A DNA stretch of 64,000 nt from Tetradesmus obliquus. Taxonomy: Eukaryota; Chlorophyta; Chlorophyceae; Sphaeropleales; Scenedesmaceae. The stretch is from assembly GCA_030272155.1 (NCBI GenBank), contig CP126195.1, positions 5,935,001 through 5,999,000 of the forward strand, written 5' to 3'. The notes below the pieces were generated by a model. The model searched no databases. It was not told the origin of the DNA and saw only the letters and a program-made list of their open reading frames with translations. The position numbers and the translations under genes are program-made. Shown piece after piece: positions 50,297 through 62,146 of this stretch (the stretch's first letter is position 1; every line of letters starts with the position of its first letter).

Positions 50297-53200
50297 ATGA
50301 CAGCAACGAAGACAAGCCGCATCCTGCCCTGTTTGAGGCCCCTGCTGCTTGCAGTGGTGCTGTGTGCCATCTGTGCAGTTCCCAACATCCCCGTGGCACA
50401 TGCTGCCAGGGACCTGACCAGCACAGGAGCAGCAGCTGTTGCTGCTGTCACACAGAAGGCTCCTGCAAGGCGCCAAACCCTTGAAATCTGCGACATCAGC
50501 AACCTCCCGCCTGGCGTCAACGCGTCCGCATACACCACCAAGTGTACTGCCAACTGCCTGGTGTGTGAGGCAGGAGGCGTCCGCCAAGATCGGCGCTGCG
50601 TGTGCTGCAAAGCAGGCTACGGCATCAGCTTGATCAGGCCCCAGTCAAGCTGCGCAGCATGCCCCATCGGGACCTACAAGGCAGGACCAGGCATCAACGA
50701 GAGATGCGCCCCATGCGCCAAGATGGGCATGACAACAACTTCTACTGGCTCGACAGCCTGCAACGGTGAGCACACATTGCCCCTGCCCTGCCCTGCCCTG
50801 CCCTGCCCTGCCCTGCCCTGCCCTGCCCTGCCCTGCCCTGCCCTGCCTCATAATGCACAGCTAAGCCCAGGTCATGCACCCTGCACTCACAGTGTGGTTC
50901 TCAGCTGTAGTCTTGCTGTTTCTTATTGCGCTCAAACGGATATGTTGATCTGTTCATTTATGTGTGTGCATGAGTGTTTGATCTGTCAATGCCCTAGTTT
51001 TGCTCGTGCGCAACACACCAGAATTCAGAAACCTGTGTTAGCATTGGATCAATAGCACACTGCCACTCAACATCTTGCTCTGCTGCTGCTGTTGCCGCTG
51101 CTGCTGCTGCTGTCACCACACGCTCACCATCTCTGCTGCCTGCCAGTGTGCCGTCTTGGAAGGTACTTCAACCTCACCAACCCCACTGACCCCGCTGGAC
51201 AGCCCACCAACACCACCTGCCCAGAGTGCCCTGTCGTCTTCTATTCAGCAGGAGGCCGGTTCTTCACCACCAACAACACCGGCCCTATCTGCTCCCCCTG
51301 CCCTGAAGCATCTACAACGAACAAGACAGGCAGCACCAACTGTCCATGTGAGTGCACGGGTTGCAGCATCTTAAATCTTTCGTTCTGCGGTGCTGCTAGA
51401 TGCGCCAGCGGGTTGCACGGCATGCGAATGTCGAAAATATGGCGGAAAGCAAAATGATTGGATGCATCATTGTGCCGCATAGGTCTGACCTATGTGGTTG
51501 TTTCAGTGCAGGCACGATGCGGGTGCTCGATCCCGTCAAGCACTCAGTGTCATTATCATGTGTTGTTCCTGCATCAGTTTGATGTGGCTGTCTTGCTGTT
51601 GGCACGCATGCCTGGCTGCTGGCGGCATCATTTGTCTTCGCCACGTGTGCGTAGCAAAGACAAATGAAGGCGCCGGCTGCCGGCCATGCGTGCAGCACAA
51701 CCCAAACCAGATCAAGCGATTTGGATGGCTGACACATGCACGGCAACTTTGATTCTCTTTGTATGCTGTGTCTGTGTGCTTTGGCCCCTGCATGCCAACC
51801 GTTGCCTGGTTGTGTTGTACAGAGGTTTGTGATTATGTCTGCCAGACATACCCACACACCTCTGTCCGACACAACCAGGCAACGGTTGGCATGCACAGGC
51901 CAAAGCACACAGACGCGGCATACAAAGAGACTCATAGGTGCCGTGTGTGTAGGTGGCAGCGTCTCACTGCATTGTCGGCCTGTGTCATAACTTGTGCAAG
52001 CACGCTACTGCGTGAGCCATTTGTGGTGTCATCATGAGGCCGATCCAGGCTGGCTTTTTATGGCACGCGTGTGCGTTTGGGCAGATCTGACACCACTACT
52101 GCTGCTGTTGCTGTGTCTGAATTGTTGCTGCTGCTGCAGCACCCTGCAGAGAGCCAGCACAGCACCTGAAGACTGCAAGACTGCATCCTGCGTGGTGAGG
52201 ACGGCTTCTCATGTGCATGCCAGTTGCTGCTTTTCAGAGAGGGTAGTTAACTGTGTGCCTGTTGATGACAGCCCACAACCGCCTGCTGCCTTGTTAGATG
52301 CATTGGGATGAGCAGCATCTTCACGAGCACAGGCAGCTTACCTGCCTACTTTCACCTGGATCACATGTGTGGTTGTTATTTTCTTATTGGCGAGGTGTTA
52401 CATCTCGAGCCTAAACACACTCCTTCCATGTGTTGCTCTGCAGCGTACATGCAGCAGCTCCGCCGCTGTGGTGTTGGGTGGCCAGTGCGGAGTAGTTCCA
52501 GGTGAGTGCGATGATCCGAACATAATGAGGGTTTATATTACTGGCTTGACAGACCTACACTCGTATGATGCAATGTTGTTCTCTATGTGACTGTCAGCCT
52601 GTATCAATGCTGCACACTTTTGCAGTGCTGGCAAGCAATCCCCAGAAGAGCCACTTGCAAAGGGTTTGCAGCACACCACTGTTGTTCCAATCTTAGCTGC
52701 ATGCAGGCATGCACAACCAACCAAGCATTGCAATGCTGTACATCAGGCAGTGGCTGCAGCAGGTCACGATGCGTGCTCATGTATGCTGCGTGTGTGTGCT
52801 GCAGATGGCTGCGGAGGAGTCTGCACACGCACATGTGCTGATGTTGCCCGGCGTGCCGTTGGAAAGAGGTCTGCAGGCGTCCCGCTGCTGTGCCAGAATG
52901 GTACCTGTGTGGCAGATCTGCGGTGCACGGTGAGAGTGGGTGAACAGCCCACATTGAATAACATGCCCTCCTTCCTGGCGTGTTTTCCCCTGGCAGCCCA
53001 CCTGCACCAGCATGCTTACCTGCGCAGGCTGGCCATATGGCCATACGATTACGTAGCCATGTTTGCTCGCTCCTGACAAGTTGCTGACACAGCCCTTCCC
53101 CATGGTGCATGTTTCCGCCCTGCAGCCCACCTGCACCAACAACACAGAGGTGGAGCCAATGGGCAGCTGTGCCCCGGCAGTGAAGGACGGCTGCGGCGGC

Positions 53201-56200
53201 AACTGTGAGCTCAAGTGCTCCTCCAAGTCGCAGTGCATGTTTGGCGCAGAGTCCTTTGTGGAGGTCGGCGTGTGCGTGCCATTCCCAGAGCCAAGTGAGT
53301 GCAGGCATTTTCTATTTATCATATATATATATATATAGAGATATATATATATATATATATATATATCAGTTCTGATGCCAAGGCGACGCAACATAAATAG
53401 ATATATTGGCATCAGAACTGAACAGTAACATCGCTGGAAACCCACAAACGACAGCAAAACCACACCACAAACCACAACCCCAACAGCCAACGAAGAGGGG
53501 TGGGCGGGCGGGTAATTCGACTGACTGGCTGCTGCCTCAAGGGCAGCAGCCAAGAAGAGGTCGACCACGGCGACGCACAAGCTTAGCCCTTAAGGGCTAA
53601 GTACAATGCAAGCACTCACTGAACCCTTCAAGAGCTGCACCCACCCTCCACCCTGGTGAGCCACGGCTCCTGCCATAAACGCCTTAAAAGGCTAATTTAT
53701 GTTGCGTCGCCTTGGCATCAGAACTAACACCCACACATCCAACACATGCTACCACACGAACAAGTAAGAGGCCTCGCATGCCAACTGCACTGAAGGAGTA
53801 CGCGCTTAGCAAGCGCCCCATTGAAAACAAGGGCACAACCATGACCCATCAGCAAATGCAGGAAGGGTGGTCACGGAGACCGGCTGTGCAAAGCTCCCTC
53901 CACAGGAGCCCACAGACTGCAAAAGCCTAAGACCACCGCTGCTTCCTTGCAGACAACGCCAACCACCTAGCTGCGTGATATGCACCCAAGAGGCCGGCCT
54001 GAGAGGTACATAGTGGTAAACCACGTCTCCAATGCTACCGTCCCAGGAGGCACGAAGTTTTTGCTTGCACCCACTGAGTGAAGTCCGCCATGCTGCAAGC
54101 CACTACCGGCTGACAGCAAGAGACATACCACCTGATGCATCATTACCAGCTGGTGGTGGATCCTGACAATTTTGCTGCCTCGAACAACAAAACTGCATCC
54201 AGAACAGCCAGCCCCGAAGGATGTTGGAAGCACGCTAAGCACACTGCCCGAAGCCTCCAGCTGCCCCTGCTGCTGCTCCAACTTCGGTCACCAAAGCTCC
54301 AGCTTCTAAGCGTTTCCGCTAAAGACTGACAGCGTGGGACCCTAGAATTGGAGGATGGCCGAAGCCACGCGAGGCGTAGAACTCCACAAGCACCAGCACC
54401 CTCATCCGCGCGAGTGATGACGCCCAGGCCTAGGCGCTCGACGTAGGGGAATCTGATCGGGACCTCCTGGAATATCTACGGAGATAAACGCCTAGGGACT
54501 GCAGCACATAGCCGTAGGGTGTAGGCCAACTGCTGTCCAGACTGCTCCGCAGATCCAGCGTGTATCAGTTGTATTCGAATTAACAAAACATTATTAATTC
54601 GACTGACTGGCTGCTGCCCTTGAGGCAGCAGCCAAGAAGAGGTCGACCACGGCGACGCACAAGGGCTAAGTGCTGAAGTACAATGCAAGCACTCACTGAA
54701 CCCTTCAAGAGCTGCACCCACCCTCCACCCTGGTGAGCCACGGCTCCTGCCATAAACGCCTTAAAAGGCTAATATATTGATTTTTTGCCGGCAGTGTGCT
54801 GATCCAGCGTTAGCACAGCTCAACTGACCTCCCTTGCATGGAAATCTGATTGCAGCAGTTAAAATGTACAGGAACAGTACACACTGTATTCACCTTTTCA
54901 CCATGCTGCAGACATACTGAACATGCTGTATCAGCAGTGACCAGGCCAATAAATGTGCGGCAGTCACACCCGCGTCAAACAGGACAGCTGCAACAGCACG
55001 CGTTGCTTTGCAATCCACCAGCCACATTTCACGTGGCAACAGCATGCAGCCGGGTGAAAGGCCCTCACCTCTCTTAACCAGCGGTCCTGCACCCCATGTC
55101 TTGCTGCAAAGTACATCTGCTTACTCTCTGTGGCATACAGCCAACTGCTACAGGCTTGGCCTCCCGCCTGCACTGGAGTTCGGCGAATGGGACAACACCT
55201 GCTACTCCACCCCCATCAAGCAGAACTGCACAGCCACATGTCCCGACAAGTACCAGCCAGGCAGCAGCGGCGCCCCCACATCCACATGTACCGTTGACCG
55301 CTTCAGGGGTCTGGTATGGAGCGAGCCGGTTGGCAGCTGCGAGCTAGGTGAGGTGACACGTAGGACAAGTCACGTGGCGATTTGAGAAGACAGACAGCTG
55401 GTAGTTAGAGTGAGTGAGCGAGTGAGTGACGACATAGATTGAGTGAGGGAGTGAGGGAGTGAGCGAGAGAGCCAGCTGGCAACTGCGAGCTAGGTGAGAT
55501 GACAACCAGGCCTGTCCTTGCCCTCCTCTGATTTACGCACGCATAGGCTCAAGCAGGCTTGCCTGCTTCTGATGCGTAGGACATGTAACATGGCAAATTG
55601 AAATGACAGACAGCTGGTAGTCAGACGAGTGGCATGCACAGTGCAACGTGCTGCTGGGTAAGCGCAACTTCCTAATGACAACCACTGCATGCATCCGCTG
55701 CTGATTCTGCGTATCAACTAAGTTCAGGTGTTGTGAGAGTTGCGCTGAGGCTGCAGCTTTCTCAGAAATATCCGCAACTGACGACAGCAGGCATGTAAGT
55801 GCAGCTTTCCGGTGCGCAATCCTGCAGCAGTACAACTTTCCGGTGCGCAATCATGCAGCAGTACAATGCTGCTCTGCACTGATGTACTGGCTGCCTGTCC
55901 TGTTGTGTGTGCAGTGCCAGCACTGGACTGCACTGGGCAGCCTGCTAAGCCAAAAAATGGAGCCTGGAGCTGCGGATCGACAACTGCTGGTGAGAATACT
56001 CAGCTCATTAGACGTGCAGGCTGCATTTGTCTTGGACCAATGGTCTGCATCTAATCTTATGTGCCAGGAAACCAGTTCAGAACTTGAACTTGTGACTTGC
56101 CAGCTGACCAGGTCGCTTTCAGCAACAGCACATGTAGAGTACAGAGCCGATTAGTAGTCGACTCAGTTCCCAATCAGGCTGCCCCAGCTGTTTGGCCAGC

Positions 56201-58915
56201 CTGCTCCTTGTGCCCTAGGGCGCAAGTGGACAGGTAGAGGGTGTGGAGCCCAGGGGCGACACCCCTGGCCACAAACACCCTCTGAGCCTCAACTTACCCA
56301 GGAGCTGCAGAGCTGCCTGGGTAGTCACTCACTCACTCACTCACTGCTCCTGTCTCAGCAGTTCAGGCAGCCTGCTGTAGCCGTTCGAACGGCATGCACC
56401 TCATTGGTGGGGTGCCGCTGCGCACCGCAGTAAGACGTATCTGGATAAAACATGAGAGATTTGGTGTTCAAGGGTGTGCATTGTGTTTTACGGTGCTCAC
56501 TCTCCTTTTTCTGGTCTCAGACCTTGTGTTCGACCTGTTGTGGCTCATACCATCTAAGATGGTGGCAGGACCCACATGTAATTATCCTCTGTCATTGCAT
56601 GCACAAGCACCGACTGCCTTGCCACTGCACTTGCTACCTGCTGCTCCAGCAAGCACACCCAACCAACACTGGGCCAACCTTCACAAGATCCGGTCAGAAA
56701 CCTGACCGCCACCCTTGACATTTGCTGACCGGACCTCTGTGCCACCCCCTGTCACTGTCTTGCTGCGTGCCTCTCACACACTTGCCCTGCATCAGATGGC
56801 GCAGTCTGCCGAGGCACTTGCGACAACGGATACACAATGGCTGGTGTCCTGTCAGCTACGTGCACAAACGGTGCCTGGAGTGCGACCAGTGGCATGTGCG
56901 TTAACACGCCGCCTCCACCTAACCCAAGTGAGTGCAAACTGTCAGCTTGTTTGCCAGCGGTAGGATTGCAACATGCCAGTGCTGAAGTGGTGAATCGGCA
57001 GCACACAACCCCAAGACTGCGGCAAGACAGATTTGTTGCTACACACTGATTGTCATATTCACCACGTGCATGGAGGTACCTAGCTGCACCTGCAAATCGC
57101 TAGCATGGTAACTGCTGCAAAAATAACCGCCATCCAGACATGTCGAGTTGATGGCAGCTTTGGCTTGTACTCAACCCGAAGTCCCAAGCCTCAAGAGCGC
57201 GCATGCACCTTGCTGCATACCTTGCACTGAGCGATTGCATTGTCTGATTGTGCTGTCCTGCTGTACATATGCACATGCCCAGAAACATCTGACATGTTTG
57301 AATGTGTGCTGGATTTACAAGGGTTGGCATCCGATTCAGCACCCATCCCTGCACGTTAGAGTTGCTCTGGCGTTGCAGTGGTGTGAAAGTAACCTCTCAG
57401 CTCCTGGCACAACCAGTCTGAAAGTGTGCGCCGCTCACTGCCCCCTACCTGCAGATGTGGCGGACTTTTCGCTGACTGACTGCGGCATTGAGGGACGGGA
57501 CGTTGTTGCGACATCAACACTTATCCTGCAAAGGGATGATGATTGGGCTCTTCTAACCCTGCCTTTCGAGTTCACCTCGTACGGTACGGCCTACAGCAAT
57601 CTCGGAGTGTCCTGTAATGGCTATCTGACATTTGGAGCAGCAGGCACAGACGCTTGCTACTACACATCGCTCTGGACTGACCCTGCAGACAGAGCGGACT
57701 GTGTTCCATTGAACAGTCCGGCAGTGGCAATCTTCTTGACAGGTGAGTGATTGCGTCACATGCGTGAGTGGAACAGATGTGGAATCATGCACGACTCCAA
57801 TCTCATACTGTGTGTGCGCTGCAGCATATGCCCTCCTGCATCCACAAGCGTCACACACACTCATTCACATCATGTTACCAGTTAAGCCATAGCCACTTCT
57901 CACAGTGTGACCTGCTGCGGATGGCACCTGCAGATGTTGTGCCCGACAGTGTGCTTTATTACAGCGACGAGAACACCGATGATCCAAGCAACCCATACAT
58001 TATCATTCAGTACACAATGAGCACCATCTACAACTCGAGCACCCATCTCGGCCAGTTCCAGATTTACATGTTTAAAAACGGAGACATTGGGTTCATCTAC
58101 AACACCATATACGCCTGGCCGGAGTCAAAGGGGGAGCGCGCTGTTGTCGGTGAGTGTCACACCTGAGAGATAGTGGCGTGCAATAGTGCGCATATGTTAC
58201 GTTCATGTCTGATGGTGCACACTCTCTACTTCTGGTTTTAGACCATGCGCTCATCCTGTTGCGGCGCACACCGTTGAAGATGGTGCCAGGACCCACCAGT
58301 CTCATGCCATGTAACTGCGCTCTTCATTTATTTCACTGTGCCAGTCACAAACAGCGCTGCCAGTACTGCAGTGTGCTGCACTTGCTGCATGAGCCTACGC
58401 ATTTCAAAGCCTGATCACGTGGTGAAGACGGCAACTGCCTTATGTTACATACTTCAGGGCTGCTAAGCATTGAGACACAAAAATCAAAGCTGCATGACTG
58501 TGGCGGCTGCAGTAACCCATGCTAAACCGCAACGTTGGTGACCACAATGCGAGTGTGTTCTTGCAGCGGTCACACATGTGTGTCGTTGTAGGATGTCCGC
58601 GCTGCTCCAAAAATCACAGCATCAGAAGCTTATTAGACCTGCGCTCGATGTGTGTCTGTTGTCCTGGCATCTGCAGGTATCATGAGCCCTGACAACAGCG
58701 GCACAAGGACTTTCAACATGTTCAGCGAGGGCGAGCAGAAGCTCAAACCTGGGTTGGCATTGCTCTTCAAGCCAAAAGGAGTCGATGGCTACGAGAGTGC
58801 CGTTACATGGACTGATGCAGTGAAGTATGTGAAGTTTGTGCAGAACCCGGGCGCCCCGCCGCGCCCCGTGATCACCTTCCCTGCTGCCAACGCAGTTGTA
58901 AAAAGTCAGACCTGA
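50297..58915 (+). CDS. Modular secreted protein: ephrin-receptor-like Cys repeats, sushi-like modules, NIDO-type domain
   Basis: Twelve exons join in consistent phase: 50297-50765, 51147-51347, 52163-52194, 52444-52501, 52805-52929, 53126-53294, 55141-55347, 55915-55989, 56796-56927, 57455-57742, 57934-58149 and 58677-58915, giving about 736 residues; the 32-base third exon is the least certain. Order of parts: signal peptide with core LLLAVVLCAICAVP; ephrin-receptor-like motif CPIGTYKAGPGINERCAPC ending GSTAC; a second such motif with NNTGPICSPCPEAS; a Cys-rich DGCGG module (two copies); sushi-like module CYRLGLPPALEFGEW to PVGSCEL; another split over two exons (NGAWSCGSTTAG, then CRGTCDNGYTMAG and CTNGAWSATSGMC); then a NIDO-type domain with YSNLGVSCNGYLTFG, YIIIQYTMST and FQIYMFKNGDIGFIYN. 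Probably a cell-surface or extracellular adhesion/matrix protein. Compared with the minus-strand copy, one base is missing near 58905, giving an earlier stop (VVKSQT). Confidence 0.85.
50773..50846. repeat. (TGCCC)n microsatellite in intron 1 of the NIDO gene
   Basis: About 14 tandem TGCCC units begin just after the GTGAGC donor of exon 1. The minus-strand paralogue lacks it. Confidence 0.95.
51601..51694. repeat. Short imperfect foldback in an intron
   Basis: GGCACGCATGCCTGGCTGCT... (51601-51642) pairs imperfectly with 51653-51694, which contains AGACAAATGAAGG and GGCCATGCGTGC. Arms are about 40 bases with several mismatches and a loop of about 10. Confidence 0.65.
51732..51951. repeat. Long hairpin (about 76-95 bp arms) in an intron
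   Basis: The left arm, 51751-51826, includes ATGCCAACCGTTGCCTGGTT. The right arm, 51857-51932, is its reverse complement at roughly 90% identity. Weaker pairing extends to 51732 and 51951. The loop is about 30 bases. This could be a foldback mobile element or a source of double-stranded RNA. Confidence 0.85.
53320..53366. repeat. (AT)n microsatellite
   Basis: An almost pure AT dinucleotide run lies between the sixth exon of the NIDO gene and the inserted element that follows. Confidence 0.95.
53367..54776. mobile_element. Composite mobile DNA inserted in an intron of the NIDO gene
   Basis: Two direct repeats of about 180 bases (53515-53696 and 54597-54775), both starting AATTCGACTGACTGGCTGCT and ending in CCTTAAAAGGCTAAT, flank about 900 bases of unique DNA. 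A 31-base inverted repeat starting AGTTCTGATGCCAAGGCGAC (53367-53397 and about 53697-53727) brackets the left copy. TTGGCATCAGAACT, which follows the left repeat, resembles the initiator-tRNA primer site of plant LTR elements (TGGTATCAGAGC as I recall it). That makes a small LTR-type element possible, but the repeats do not start TG or end CA and no reverse transcriptase is present. Confidence 0.6.
55400..55475. repeat. GAGT/GAGC-rich simple repeat in an intron
   Basis: An irregular run of GAGTGAGC-type units lies shortly after the sushi-like exon ending at 55347, and part of the exon end (CCAGCTGGCAACTGCGAGCT) is repeated at about 55471-55490 with a following GTGAG. This is a partial copy of that exon edge and donor. 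Confidence 0.65.
56409..56590 (+). repeat. Dispersed repeat, copy 1 (about 180 bp)
   Basis: This segment, from GCGCACCGCAGTAAGACGT to the terminal GGACCCACATGTAATTATCC, is matched with few differences at 63413-63593. A diverged copy is at 58205-58310, and the end portion recurs inverted at 60117-60165. It lies in an intron of the NIDO gene. Confidence 0.85.
58205..58310 (+). repeat. Dispersed repeat, diverged copy
   Basis: It retains TCTGGTTTTAGACC and GATGGTGCCAGGACCCAC in the same order as the copies at 56409 and 63413. It lies in the intron after the second NIDO-type exon. Confidence 0.65.
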
Positions 58916-59880
58916 AGCTGGACTGGACTATGTCAGCAGGCAACCTGGGAGCATCTGGCACGGTGGTATGCTGCCAGAGTTGAATTCAAATGTTATGACA
59001 TGTTATATGATATGTTATAGTGTCAGCTCCAGCAGCCAGGGCCGTGAAGATAAGAAGGCAAAACACGGCTGTTGGCTGTGCACACAGACTGCACATTGTT
59101 CAATCAGCTGCACGTGCACTGCATGAGGCAAGTAAGGCGGGCTGCTATGGAATGCTGCCAGCATTCACAAGCGGCTTGTGCCTGAGGTAGGTTCGTCCTA
59201 TACTTTGGTGTTGGTATTGGTATTGGGATGGACAGCTTGGGGCCTGCCTGCACGTACCACTCAATACAGTACTTTCAATCACGCATCTCCAATGGGCTCC
59301 TTCGGCAGCTGAGCAGTGTTGTACATAGTGTACCATAGTTTGAACGTTTCATGTGCTCACTTGCACGCCATTGCACATAGAAATCAAGCTTTAGCAGGCT
59401 GACGCAGACCAGTGTGCAAGCCCCTTGCAACACTGTTCATAGCAAGCTGCGCCGGCTTTTGGTGTGGCTAACACCATTATCACATCTGCATGCAACCCGG
59501 TTCCTCAAGCGGCAGCCAACTATGCAAAAGCGGTGCAACTGTGTGGTGCAACAGGCACTGATACTCCCAATAGCAGCGCACCGGCACGCTCCAGCATCCA
59601 TGTGGCACGCCCACCTCACCTCTGATACAAGCAACACACCTAGTCCAGGCAGCACACAACTACCGCCCCTCATCTGCACTAACAGCCCCAGCAAGATTTT
59701 TAACAGCTGCTTGCGCAGAGATGTTTTCAGCAGGTGATGACATGATCACTTTTATGAAGCAGGCACCTGCTTTGGTGGCTGCTTTTGTGCACTGCTGCTA
59801 TCTGATGCGGTGTCACCCGGACACTGATCCTGAGGTCCTTCTGTCCTCTCAGGCTATTGCTCAAGCTATTGATGATGCTG
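58916..59880. other. 3' flank of the NIDO gene; no gene recognised
   Basis: Immediately after the stop, sequence still aligns with the last codons of the minus-strand copy. The remainder shows short chance frames and a small GGTATT run near 59205-59225. Confidence 0.45.
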
Positions 59881-59883
59881 ATG

Positions 59884-60030
59884 AGTTTTTTTTCTGTGAT
59901 TTCGTCTGACGGTTTGGACGTTGATGAGCTGTTCTTCGATGTTTCCTCCCCCTATGAGCCTCTCGTTGGCTCCTGACTGGGGTTCCCACTCCTCGTTGAG
60001 TGGAGCATGTAATGTAATGTAATGTAATGT
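59884..60030 (+). mobile_element. Possible truncated retroposon 3' end with (TGTAA)n tail
   Basis: A T-rich start is followed by a unique stretch including CTCGTTGGCTCCTGACTGGG and then by four tandem TGTAA units near 60009-60030. A unique 3' end finished by a short tandem tail is typical of 5'-truncated non-LTR retroposons. No reverse transcriptase is present, so this is an inference from the tail alone. Confidence 0.35.
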
Positions 60031-60116
60031 TTTGCAAGGTTGATGCGTTCTGCAGCAAGCAACACAATTGCGTTGACGTCGCCGCAGTGGCTCGACCATC
60101 TATTATTGTGGAGAGA

Positions 60117-60165
60117 GTGTACAGAGGATGATTACATGTGGGTCCTGGCACCATCTATGATGGTC
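60117..60165 (-). repeat. Dispersed repeat, inverted terminal fragment
   Basis: The reverse complement reads GATGGTGCCAGGACCCACAT followed by GTAATCATCCTCT, matching the ends of the copies at 56409 and 63413. Confidence 0.75.
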
Positions 60166-60169
60166 TAAC

Positions 60170-60646
60170 GTCATACGTACAGCCACAACAGGGTGAACAC
60201 ATGACTGTTGGTACAGCTTTGAGTAATTCTCAAGACCTGTGGGGCCTGGACCAATAAGATACTACCTTGTACACATGCCATCCCCATAAGGGAAGAGGAA
60301 GCCTGAAGGGCCTGACTATCCGAAGCATGCACAATACCATCGACTTGTGTGCTCAACAGTTGAGTTCACTCCATTGCACGGCTGCGTGGGAGCTATATAC
60401 TTGCCTGCATGCAGCCAGCACGCAGTGCTGTTCAACTGTACACAGGGGCGCAGCAATGCACGCGTGCACATGCAACTTGCAGTGCCGAGTCCCCTGCTGT
60501 GACCTGCCCACAGCCAGGTCAAAACCAGTCACTGCGTCCACACAAAAGGTTGGATTCAAACAGCTCACCAGCACACTGCGCATGTGACCTAGAGTCGAGT
60601 TCACAACAAGCCCAACCCTTGGTCAATGTGACCAAGAGCAAAGAGA
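60170..60646. other. 3' flank of the MFS gene; no gene recognised
   Basis: Short chance frames only; nothing is assignable. Confidence 0.4.
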
Positions 60647-62111
60647 TCAAGCAACCACTGTGTGCACCCGCGGGCTCGGGGGCGACTCAGCATCCCCACC
60701 AACACCTCTGCCTCCGCCGCCGCTACTGCTGCTACTACTGCTAGCGCGGTGTGCCCTTAGCCGCCGCAAGATCTGCACATACGCAGCAGCCGACGCCAGC
60801 AGCTGCAGTGCCGCCAGCACTGTAAACCACGGCCCATAACCTATTGCCCGAGTCACAATGGAGCTCACGATGATGAGAATGCCTGCGCTCACAAACATGA
60901 GTGTCTGCACCATGGCTGCTGCTGCTGCCGCTGCTGCCTGCTTCATGGTGGTCAGGAAGCCAAAGACGCCTGCCAGGCAGATGGAGCAGCCCCAGCCCAT
61001 CAACGCCTGCAGGAAGGCAGCACAGGCAAGACAACAGAACAGTCAGGTTTCCAACACTCATGAATCGTGAAAAGGTTGGCTTGCTTGCCAGGCAGATGGG
61101 GCAGCCCCAGCCCATCAGCGCCTGCATCAGCGCGGCAGCACAGACAAAAATAATGACACGACAGGAGAAGCTTGAGAGGGCGATGGACAGCATCGTGAAA
61201 CGCTAGTCAATCATACTGCGCGCCGCCTTCCTGGTTTCAACACAGTTCGGTACGCAATAGCACCAGTCTTTACCAAAGCGTCATGTCACAAGCGAAGCCC
61301 TCCCACCTGTGCCGTGATGATGAGTGCCAGGTGTGCCCCCCGCTGCAGCACCCAGCCATACAGCAGCAGCCCAACAGGCATCCCCAGCAGTGTGGCAAGC
61401 GTGTTGTGCATCAGCCGCGCCTCTGGCACTTTCGGGTGCTTTGCTGCTGCCACATCAGACACCCAGCCTCCAATCGGACTGCCGATCAGGCCTGAAATGC
61501 CATCTGACAAGAAAGTAACGCCGATGAGCACTGCGGAGAGGCTGTAAGGGGCTGCTGCGAGGGCGCCAGGGGACTCTGTCAGGGCGGCAAAGTTGGTGCC
61601 GAAAGTGACAAAGGCCAGCACGGCGTGGGGGCAAATGGCGGGCTCGAACATGTACCTGCAGGGGCAGGGTGCGGCACAAAAAGAACAGTGAGTGGCAGTG
61701 TCGGTGCGTGGTGTTAGGTGCATAAAGGGCCTGTGCGGGCAGATGGCTGGCTGAAAGAGGTACCTGCAGGTACGGATGCGGTGTTGGCGGCACATGGGAA
61801 CTGGTGGAGCAACGTGACGTCTGGATGTGTGTGAGGAGCTGCACACAACGGCAGGCACTTAATGGTCACGCTCAGCTCACACAGCATAACAAGCAGGCGC
61901 TTGGTGATGAGTGGTGCCTACCCAACAGCACCACAAAGCAGCTCACTTGACAAGCATCCAGGGAGCTTGGAACACCAGCATATGTAAGCGCGATGCACAG
62001 GTTCCCGTAGTATAGACATCCAGCAGCAGCTCATTTGAGGGGCACCCAGGGCACAGCAGCAGCAACAGCAGCAGCAGCAACAGCAACAGCAGCAGCAGCA
62101 GCAGCAGCAAT

Positions 62112-62146
<35 letters not shown>

